A DNA stretch of 64,000 nucleotides from Pseudomonadales bacterium (GTDB taxonomy: Bacteria; Pseudomonadota; Gammaproteobacteria; Pseudomonadales; Ketobacteraceae). The first letter of the stretch is position 1; each line of letters opens with the position of its first letter. The notes beneath the pieces are model-generated. The model made no database searches. It was given only the letters and a program-made list of their open reading frames with translations, and was not told the origin of the DNA. This document shows positions 57,023 to 64,000 of this stretch, piece after piece. The stretch is taken from NCBI GenBank assembly GCA_002701845.1, contig NZXG01000010.1:34574-98573 (forward strand). Direction: 5' to 3'. Position numbers and translations under genes: made by a program.

Positions 57023-57559
57023 ATGGGATTCGGGCGAGTTTTTCTGTTTATTTTTATCTTCGCATTGCTGGAGGCGGTGGTGCTGGGGCAGGTGGCCCAG
57101 GCCATTGGCTGGGGCATCACCATCCTGCTGACGGTATTTACCGCGCTGCTGGGTTCTATCCTGTTTCGCTGGCAGGGCCTGGAGACCTGGATGCGACTGA
57201 ATCAGCGCCTGCAACAGGGTGAAGTGCCAGGCACGGAGCTGGTGGAAGGCGTGATGCTGTTGCTGGGGGGCGCGTTGTTGATTACCCCCGGTTTTATCAC
57301 CGATGGCGTGGGTTTTCTCCTGCTGATTCCCCCCAGCCGCCGGGCCATGGCGGGCTATCTCGCCCGTAAGGGCACACTGCAGTCCCTGGGAGGTGCAGGT
57401 AACGGAGGGTTCTGGGTATACCAGCGAGGTTCCTGGAGCACCGGCCCGCGGCCCCGGCCAGGCCCCGAACCGCGGCAGGACGAGGATCGGGTTATTTACA
57501 AGGATCGCCAGGGCCACTACATCATTGAGGGCGAGGCAGAGCATAAAGACGATGCCTGA
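57023..57559 (+). CDS. fxsA: FxsA family membrane protein
   Basis: This 178-residue protein begins with two hydrophobic segments (residues 5-22 and 28-50, GWGITILLTVFTALLGSILF) and a third at about 75-95 (GVMLLLGGALLITPGFITDGVGFLLLIP, cited as LLGGALLITPGFITDGVG), the FxsA core. The tail (about 110-178) is rich in Gly, Pro and acidic residues and longer than in E. coli. FxsA overproduction relieves phage T7 exclusion by F in E. coli; its normal role is not known. In E. coli fxsA also lies just upstream of groES. Confidence 0.9.
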   Translation: MGFGRVFLFIFIFALLEAVVLGQVAQAIGWGITILLTVFTALLGSILFRWQGLETWMRLNQRLQQGEVPGTELVEGVMLLLGGALLITPGFITDGVGFLLLIPPSRRAMAGYLARKGTLQSLGGAGNGGFWVYQRGSWSTGPRPRPGPEPRQDEDRVIYKDRQGHYIIEGEAEHKDDA

Positions 57560-57587
57560 CCTTGCGTAAAAAAATCCTGTTCCCGCC

Positions 57588-57615
57588 CTTGAAATCACCC
57601 ACCCTATCCCCATCT
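57588..57615 (+). promoter_or_regulatory. Sigma-32 heat-shock promoter of groESL
   Basis: CTTGAAA at 57588-57594 and CCCCATCT at 57608-57615, separated by 13 bases, match the RpoH consensus (CTTGAAA, 11-15 bases, CCCCATNT) at every defined position. It lies about 75 bases upstream of the CIRCE element and 170 bases before groES. Confidence 0.88.
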
Positions 57616-57661
57616 AAGGGGCAGTCCTGAACAAGACTTCCCGCCAGCAGTGCGTGGGGTC

Positions 57662-57689
57662 TTGACGGAAATAATCGCGACACTATTAT
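57662..57689 (+). promoter_or_regulatory. Second, sigma-70-type groESL promoter overlapping CIRCE
   Basis: TTGACG at 57662-57667 and TATTAT at 57684-57689 with a 16-base spacer form a reasonable housekeeping promoter. The -10 box lies in the left arm of the extended CIRCE inverted repeat, so HrcA bound there would block it. Confidence 0.55.
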
Positions 57690-57715
57690 TAGCACTCTAA
57701 GTTGGAGAGTGCTAA
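57689..57715. promoter_or_regulatory. CIRCE operator (HrcA binding site)
   Basis: TTAGCACTC (57689-57697), nine bases, and GAGTGCTAA (57707-57715) match the CIRCE consensus at all 18 positions. The inverted repeat extends further, with arms ATTATTAGCACTC at 57685-57697 and its complement at 57707-57719. HrcA represses chaperonin genes at this site and is released when GroEL is occupied by unfolded proteins. Confidence 0.97.
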
Positions 57716-57784
57716 TAATGGCATCGCACCAATCCAGGCAAAAACTTGGCTTACATACAAGGCTAATTGGGAGATAAAAAGCTC

Positions 57785-58075
57785 ATGAAAATCCGTCCTT
57801 TACATGATCGCGTCGTGATTCGTCGTGTTGAAGAGGAAACCAAAACCGCCGGTGGCATCGTGCTGCCCGGTTCCGCTGCCGAAAAACCCTCACAAGGCGA
57901 AGTGCTGGCCGTGGGCCCCGGCCGCGTGACTGAAAATGGCGAAACTCGCCCCCTGGATGTGAAAGCGGGTGACAAAGTGATTTTTGGTCAGTACGCGGGT
58001 AGCACCGTGAAAATCGACGGCGAAGAGCTGTTGATCATGGGTGAGAATGAAATTTTCGGTGTGCTGGAAGTCTGA
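57785..58075 (+). CDS. groES: Co-chaperonin GroES
   Basis: I use the ATG at 57785 (96 residues, [18 protein letters not shown]), with a GGGAGAT site upstream; earlier in-frame codons add non-family residues. [19 protein letters not shown] is the mobile loop that caps GroEL, and the protein ends [10 protein letters not shown]. It forms the heptameric lid of the GroEL cage. It lies 64 bases before groEL under CIRCE and sigma-32 control. Confidence 0.98.
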   Translation: MKIRPLHDRVVIRRVEEETKTAGGIVLPGSAAEKPSQGEVLAVGPGRVTENGETRPLDVKAGDKVIFGQYAGSTVKIDGEELLIMGENEIFGVLEV

Positions 58076-58133
58076 TCCGGCTCCGACCCTGAACATTGAC
58101 TGAGTATTAACAATTAACGAATCTGGAAGGTAA

Positions 58134-59792
<1,659 letters not shown>

Positions 59793-60502
59793 TGCGACGA
59801 GAGTCGCAAGGGTAGCTAGCCACGCGGACTACGTCCCAAGCAGGTGTTTATCACCTGCTTGCCCTCCGCAGAAATAGCATTTAAACCAACCCGGTGACGG
59901 GCTTTAATAGTCTGACACCGGGTCACCTCTCTGAGGTAACCTACTGTCGGCTATTGATGCCGACAAACAGACAGTTCAGGTTCCCTGCTTTGCAGAGAGC
60001 TTGCTCTGTCCGTCCATACCGGGCGACCACTGACTGGCTAGCACATTGAATGTGCTAGGCCCAGAATAGAGTCGTTCCCCGCTGTGACTTCATGTGCAGC
60101 GACCAGTCCAATGTATTGAGCGCCTCGCGAAAGCCTGGAGTTCCTTATATTGCGTCAACTGTGGTTGCGCTAAGGCTAGTCCTTCGGCGTAAGCCATTTC
60201 TGATATTGTCTCAGCCCTCTTGCTTGCAAGCTGGCTAGAGAGACCTGTTGTTCAGCCAATAGTAGCCTAGGGATAGTGCATCACTGGTAACGGTGTTGTG
60301 CGAAGCTTCCTGACAATGTAGTCCCTTTTCGGGTCATTTAACTTGTGAAGGTTGGATGAGATTCTGCGAGCATCACGCGGATGAGACACTAGGCTGGTTG
60401 GTATGGTTAACATATGTGAACTGCTGATAAACACCGTCAACCGCGACGAGCCTAAGATGCTGACAGGCTCTAACCAAAAGGTATGAGGCCGGTTACTCCT
60501 TT

Positions 60503-60508
60503 TACATC
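60503..60508 (+). other. EBS1 loop of the intron
   Basis: TACATC sits in the 11-base loop of a perfect six-base-pair hairpin (TACTCC 60494-60499 with GGAGTA 60511-60516). It is complementary to the last six bases of the groEL exon. Loop position and full pairing identify it as exon-binding site 1. Confidence 0.82.
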
Positions 60509-60795
60509 TGGGAGTACGCTGACATACGGCCTTCGGTGGATAAGCAGAACCTAACCCAATCGTGTATCAGAAATGGAACTCGGTAAACCCGTATTCCCGC
60601 CCCGGCAAATAGCTTGGTGGCAGGCGAGCCGTAAGGCGAACTGTTGGGAGTGCGGGCAAAGGAGGATGGAGAAAGCGAATGCCCGGCTGTAATGGCTGGG
60701 ATAGGGGTTCAAACTTTGCCCCAATACGAAAGTATGCTGACTTCCGTCTGGTCTTTAATCGCGTGAAAGCCTGCAAAGCTTTCTATTAACTATCA

Positions 60796-60825
60796 CCCTT
60801 GTGGGGACAAGCTTCCCCACAAGGG
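60796..60825 (+). other. Perfect hairpin upstream of the maturase gene
   Basis: CCCTTGTGGGG (60796-60806) pairs with CCCCACAAGGG (60815-60825) across an eight-base loop. It ends 54 bases before the maturase start. It probably belongs to domain IV or its junction; no T-run follows, so it is not a classical terminator. Confidence 0.6.
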
Positions 60826-60879
60826 GAAGTACTGTCTTCGTCAATCAGGGGCGTTCCACATCTCTAGGAGGACTGCAAG

Positions 60880-62538
60880 ATGAGTACTTCAATTGACGTG
60901 CCTGCGTCTTCCCGCCCGGCCACTGGGTGGCATTCGATTGACTGGGAAACTAGTCATCGACGGGCGAGGGAGCTGCAGGCACGAATCGCGAAGGCAACTG
61001 CGAGCCAACAATGGCGCAAGGCGAAAGCTTTGCAACGGATGTTGGTTCGCTCGTTTTCGGCTAAAGCTATAGCCGTAAAACGAGTCACCGAAAACCAGGG
61101 TAAGAAAACGCCCGGTGTTGATGGTGAATGTTGGGATACACCCGTGGAAAAATGGAACGCTATTTTCCGGTTGCAACGTAAGGGCTACAAGCCCAAACCG
61201 TTGCGGCGAGTCTATATACCTAAAGCGAATGGCAAACGCCGTCCGCTCGGGATACCGACCATGCAGGATCGAGCGATGCAGGCACTTTATCTGCTTGCGT
61301 TGGAACCTGTATCGGAAACAGTAGCTGACCGTAATTCTTATGGGTTTCGCCCCATGCGCTCCACGGCGGATGCGATTGAGCAGTGTTTTGTGAATCTCAG
61401 TCGCAAGAGTTCTGCTCAGTGGGTGTTAGAAGGCGATATCAAAGGGTGTTTTGACAATATCGACCACCAATGGCTGATTGATCATGTCCTGATGGACAAG
61501 GTTATTCTTCAGAAGTGGTTGAATGCGGGTTACTTGGAATCCAATCGATTCCATCCGACGGAAGCGGGAACACCGCAAGGTGGCATTATCTCGCCCGTGT
61601 TGGCTAACTTGGCGCTTGATGGCTTGGAAGAGGAGTTGGAATCCCATTTTGGGAAGAAAAACACCAAAGCCAGCTACAAGACCAAGGTCAACTATGTACG
61701 TTACGCGGATGACTTCATCATTACCGGCATTTCGAAAGAACTGCTGGAAAGTGAAGTTAAGCCACTCGTGGAAGCCTTCATGGCTAAGCGTGGGCTTTCT
61801 CTTTCACAGGAGAAAACCGTGATTACGCATATATCGGAGGGATTTGATTTCCTTGGTCAGAACGTTCGCAAGTACGGTGACAAGTGTTTGATTAAACCGA
61901 GTCATAAGAACGTGAAAAACGTGTTGGCCAAAATACGGAGCATATTGAACGACAACAAAACCGCCCCTGCATGGAGGATAGTGCAATTGCTCAACCCGAT
62001 TATTAGGGGTTGGGCAAACTACCATCGTGGAGTGGTGGCGAAGGAGACGTTTAACTATGTGGATTACCGTATCTGGAAAATGCTGTGGCAATGGTGCAAA
62101 CGGCGACATTTAAATCGTCGTAAACGCTGGATTAAAGACAAGTACTTTAAGACTGTGGGTGCCCGTCACTGGACTTTCCAAGGAGTATCACCGGATGGGG
62201 CTGTGCTCAATCTGCTCTATGCGAATGATACGCCTATCAAGCGACATACCAAGATCGTGGCTGAGGCTAATCCCTACGATCCGACATTTGAGCCCTATTT
62301 TGAGCAGCGCCTTGAGCGGGCTTGGCGGGATTCGATGAAGGGGAAAGGGAAGATCTTCAGGCTTTGGCTACGTCAGGATAAGCGCTGCCCCTGCTGCAAG
62401 CAGTTTATAACGCAAGACACAGGTTGGAACATTCATCATGTGGTTGAGCGTTGCAAAGGGGGGAGTGATAGACTGGATAACTTGGTTTTGTTGCATCCCA
62501 ATTGCCACCGTCAGATCCATGTTTTACTGTCTGGATGA
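60880..62538 (+). CDS. ltrA: Group II intron reverse transcriptase/maturase with HNH endonuclease domain
   Basis: This 552-residue protein starts at ATG 60880 with AGGAGG eight bases upstream. The N-terminal domain (about 20-75) is followed by the reverse transcriptase: GKKTPGVDG, GIPTMQDRAMQ, GDIKGCFDNID (first catalytic Asp at 186), TPQGGIISPVL and YVRYADDF with the Y-A-D-D box at 275-278. Domain X contains RGWANYHRGVV. The C-terminus has a CPCC zinc pair and an HNH motif (HHVVERCKGGSDRLDNLVLL and HPNCHRQIH). It would assist splicing and carry out target-primed retrohoming. The reading frame is intact. Confidence 0.97.
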   Translation: MSTSIDVPASSRPATGWHSIDWETSHRRARELQARIAKATASQQWRKAKALQRMLVRSFSAKAIAVKRVTENQGKKTPGVDGECWDTPVEKWNAIFRLQRKGYKPKPLRRVYIPKANGKRRPLGIPTMQDRAMQALYLLALEPVSETVADRNSYGFRPMRSTADAIEQCFVNLSRKSSAQWVLEGDIKGCFDNIDHQWLIDHVLMDKVILQKWLNAGYLESNRFHPTEAGTPQGGIISPVLANLALDGLEEELESHFGKKNTKASYKTKVNYVRYADDFIITGISKELLESEVKPLVEAFMAKRGLSLSQEKTVITHISEGFDFLGQNVRKYGDKCLIKPSHKNVKNVLAKIRSILNDNKTAPAWRIVQLLNPIIRGWANYHRGVVAKETFNYVDYRIWKMLWQWCKRRHLNRRKRWIKDKYFKTVGARHWTFQGVSPDGAVLNLLYANDTPIKRHTKIVAEANPYDPTFEPYFEQRLERAWRDSMKGKGKIFRLWLRQDKRCPCCKQFITQDTGWNIHHVVERCKGGSDRLDNLVLLHPNCHRQIHVLLSG

Positions 62539-62631
62539 ACAGTGCTATAAATTTATCCAGCACTAGATGTTGTGTTTTTCGGTTTTTCGTGTAGCATAAT
62601 TAGAGAAACGTAAAGATGCAGGAGTAATTTT

Positions 62632-62859
62632 GTGTCAAAGGCGAAAAATCAGCATGTAGTGAAACGCCCAGATGGTTGGGCGGTACGTGGAGCGGGTAAT
62701 TTGCGAGACACCTCTCACCATAAAACGCAGAAAGAGGCGTTTGAGGCCGCGAGGGATATTGCGAAGAACCAAAAGAGCGAAGTTTTGATCCACGGTGAAA
62801 ACGGTCAAATTCGTGAGAGAAATACTTACGGAAACGATCCGCACCCACCTAAAGGATGA
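62632..62859 (+). CDS. DUF2188 protein, accessory gene inside the intron
   Basis: The GTG at 62632 has GGAG at 62621-62624, seven bases upstream. The 75-residue product reads SKAKNQHVVKRPDGWAVRG, then KTQKEAFEAARDIAKNQ, SEVLIHGENGQIRERNTYG and NDPHPPKG, the DUF2188 pattern of two short alpha-beta repeats. It is basic and hydrophilic, with no signal peptide. DUF2188 proteins are small bacterial proteins of unknown function. It lies 93 bases after the maturase stop and about 390 bases before domain V, on the same strand as groEL and the maturase. Confidence 0.88.
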   Translation: MSKAKNQHVVKRPDGWAVRGAGNLRDTSHHKTQKEAFEAARDIAKNQKSEVLIHGENGQIRERNTYGNDPHPPKG

Positions 62860-63245
62860 TTGCTCTATAACGGGTTAGATAGTTTTATCCCTCGGGAAAT
62901 GAAAGGAGGTCTATTTTGACCAAACTTTTGGTATTCCCCGATTTGCTCCTAGCTGTAGCGAGTTAGGGCCCGGTTGAAAGGGGATAAATGATAGGAAGCT
63001 AGTAGAAGTGAATGACTGCAACGGATACCTGTAGCAATACACCCTTAGCAGAAGTTCCACCTTAGGACGCTACTCTTAAGGTTCGACTGTGATGGAGTAG
63101 AGGTTAACCGGGAGTGCTACTTGATCGGATTCCTTTGGAACAACCGAGATAGGATGCTTAATGCAATCCCTCAGCTCCGCTTCCACCCTATTAGTTTAGG
63201 TGATAAGTAGTCGGCTCTACCTTCTGGTAGTGCTTATAAAGGCTT
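62860..63245 (+). ncRNA. ORF-less, hairpin-rich segment of intron domain IV
   Basis: No reading frame of note exists here. Stable hairpins are visible: ACCTTA/TAAGGT (63059-63082), a compound stem TCGG-A-TTCC / GGAA-CAA-CCGA with loop TTT (63125-63147), and CTACC/GGTAG (63217-63230) just before domain V. The last of these is probably the normal 3' strand of domain IV. The remainder (about 62870-63210) is extra relative to similar introns as I remember them, and its role is unknown. Confidence 0.55.
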
Positions 63246-63279
63246 GAGCCGTATGCGGGGAAACTCGCACGTACGGTTC
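63246..63279 (+). ncRNA. Intron catalytic domain V
   Basis: The 34-base hairpin starts GAGCCGTATGCGG and ends CGTACGGTTC. It has the catalytic A-G-C triad at 63247-63249, a two-base C-G bulge at 63270-63271 and a GAAA tetraloop at 63260-63263. All pairs of the domain V consensus can be formed. Confidence 0.97.
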
Positions 63280-63282
63280 TTA

Positions 63283-63317
63283 GGGGAGGGGTGGCCAGTA
63301 ATGGCTGCTCCTTACCC
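63283..63317 (+). ncRNA. Intron domain VI with branch-point adenosine
   Basis: The strand from 63283 (GGGGAGGGGTGGCCA) pairs with the strand ending at 63317 through 15 base pairs, including wobbles, closed by a GTAA tetraloop (63298-63301). One unpaired adenosine at 63314 is bulged seven bases from the intron end, the classical lariat branch point. The intron then ends with GAC. Confidence 0.94.
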
Positions 63318-63360
63318 GACAGCCCAGCCACTTCGGCTATCCCTGAAAAAAGCCCCGCGA

Positions 63361-63386
63361 GCCCCGCGCAAGCGGGGCTTTTTTTT
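63361..63386 (+). terminator. Rho-independent terminator of groESL (downstream exon)
   Basis: GCCCCGC (63361-63367), loop GCAA and GCGGGGC (63372-63378) are followed by eight T residues. An alternative stem uses AAAAAAGCCCCGC at 63346-63358, making a bidirectional form. It lies 41 bases into the downstream exon, so it originally followed the groEL stop directly and the intron separated it from the gene. Confidence 0.93.
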
Positions 63387-63475
63387 GCCGGTGATGCAGT
63401 GCCCGGGGCTTTTGCGTCATACCTGCCATGGCCGCGCTACACTGAAATCAAGGTAGGACATTGGGGCTGGCATTT

Positions 63476-64000
63476 ATGGGCAGGTTATCAAGACAGGGTT
63501 CCAGGGGCCGGCAATTGGGGCCCAGAGGCATGGTGCTGGTGGGGTTACCTTTTCTCCTTTTCGGTCTGGGCTTTGCCGGCTTCAAGGTGGGGCCGGAACT
63601 GTTCCTGTGGCAGGCGGCTCAGCACTGGTCGCCCGGGCAGGGGGAACTGCTTAGCTACCGGCTCACTTCCTCCCGCAGTCGGGAGGGGGGTACCAGCTAC
63701 GAAATCCAGGCCCGCTATCGATACCAGGCCCACGGCCAGACCTATACCGGTAACCGGGTGGGACTGCATCAGGGCAAGGATAATATCGGCGACTATCACC
63801 AGCGCTGGCAGCAGCGCCTGGCGCGAATCAAAAATCAGGGTGACCCGCTGCCCCTCTGGTACGACCCCGGGCAGCCTGACCAGGCCCTGCTGGACCGGGA
63901 GCTGCGCTGGGGACTGATGGCGCTGCAACTGGCCTTTGCGGTGGTGTTTTCCCTGGTGGGCGTGGGACTAATAGTGGCGGGTCTGCGCGGCAGACAGCCC
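63476..64000 (+). CDS. DUF3592 domain membrane protein, 3' end beyond window
   Basis: The frame from ATG 63476 is open for 175 codons to the window edge; a later start at ATG 63530 is possible. A basic N-terminus is followed by a membrane segment (about residues 20-40), a soluble domain with YEIQARYRYQAHGQTYTGNRV and LPLWYDPGQPDQALLDRE (cited as YRYQAHGQTYTGNRV), and a second membrane segment (ALQLAFAVVFSLVGVGLIVAG). This is the DUF3592 layout; function is unknown. It starts 90 bases after the groEL terminator. Confidence 0.8.
   Translation, partial: MGRLSRQGSRGRQLGPRGMVLVGLPFLLFGLGFAGFKVGPELFLWQAAQHWSPGQGELLSYRLTSSRSREGGTSYEIQARYRYQAHGQTYTGNRVGLHQGKDNIGDYHQRWQQRLARIKNQGDPLPLWYDPGQPDQALLDRELRWGLMALQLAFAVVFSLVGVGLIVAGLRGRQP

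Larger units (their letters stand above)
59793..60879 (+). ncRNA. Intron ribozyme domains I-III
   Basis: These 1.1 kb between the splice site and the maturase gene have no meaningful reading frame but many self-complementary segments. Examples are AAGCAGGTG/CACCTGCTT (59838-59860), TGTCGGC/GCCGACA around 59945-59965 and TACTCC/GGAGTA (60494-60516). The part at 60560-60740, with GGAGAAAGCGAATGCC, resembles the domain II-III region of chloroplast-like (CL) introns. The last hairpin (60796-60825) probably opens domain IV. Confidence 0.8.

Noticed and set aside
59838..59860. Strong hairpin 46 bases after the groEL stop, first read as the groEL terminator
   Set aside because: No T-run follows, it lies inside the intron in domain I, and a complete terminator exists beyond the intron at 63361-63386.
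62340..62538. HNH motif as a free-standing homing or restriction endonuclease
   Set aside because: It is in frame with the reverse transcriptase and forms its C-terminal domain, as in many intron-encoded proteins.

Overview
The window is a stretch of a gammaproteobacterial chromosome with high GC content. Gene order and protein sequences resemble the Pseudomonas/Alcanivorax side of the class: a complete dcw cluster followed by lpxC, dciA, an M23 peptidase gene, secA, argJ, a mutT-thiE fusion, yacG, coaE, pilDCB, pilA, nadC, a DUF1631 gene, ampDE and aceEF. I cannot name the species. Nearly all of it is ordinary housekeeping chromosome. The one clear mobile element is a group II intron near the right end.

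Layout. 1-2470: lpoA (cut by the window edge) diverges from rsmI, followed by the RNase P RNA. 2471-19562: the dcw cell-wall and division cluster (mraZ, rsmH, ftsL, ftsI, murE, murF, mraY, murD, ftsW, murG, murC, ddl, ftsQ, ftsA, ftsZ), tightly packed and mostly overlapping, behind a promoter with phased MraZ-type boxes. 19699-27605: lpxC, dciA (opposite strand), M23 peptidase, secA, argJ and a Nudix/ThiE fusion. 27651-34120: type IV pilus block, with pilB-pilC-pilD-coaE-yacG leftward and pilA plus a TfpX/TfpZ accessory gene rightward; pilA has a sigma-54-type promoter. 34133-45205: nadC, an alanine/sodium symporter, DUF1631, ampD, ampE, aceE and aceF. 45253-51472: a phage-like orphan gene, then cobalamin nucleotide-loop assembly genes, with cobQ convergent to an overlapping pduO-cobU-cobT-cobC-cobS operon. 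51661-57559: a small unknown gene, a response regulator with a degenerate GGDEF domain, an AmpG-like permease, an Atl-type alkyltransferase-like gene, an SDR gene, hugZ and fxsA. 57588-63390: groES-groEL, carrying both a sigma-32 promoter and a perfect CIRCE operator, then a 3.5-kb group II intron, then the groEL terminator. 63476-64000: the start of a DUF3592 membrane protein.

The most notable feature is the intron. Its first base follows the TA of the groEL stop codon. The intron's own first G makes the stop TAG before splicing, and the first base of the downstream exon makes it TAA after splicing. Domain V, domain VI with a bulged A, and an EBS1-IBS1 match to the end of groEL can all be read directly. 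The intron encodes a reverse transcriptase-maturase with an HNH domain. Downstream of it, still inside the intron, lie a second complete gene (DUF2188) with its own ribosome binding site and about 385 bases of non-coding, hairpin-rich sequence. An intron in the groEL stop codon has, as I recall, been described in Azotobacter. The accessory gene and extra segment are the part most likely to be new.

Functionally, many genes meet at the cell envelope: peptidoglycan precursor synthesis and septation (dcw), control of penicillin-binding proteins (lpoA), lipid A (lpxC), peptidoglycan recycling (ampD, ampE, ampG), protein export (secA) and type IV pili.
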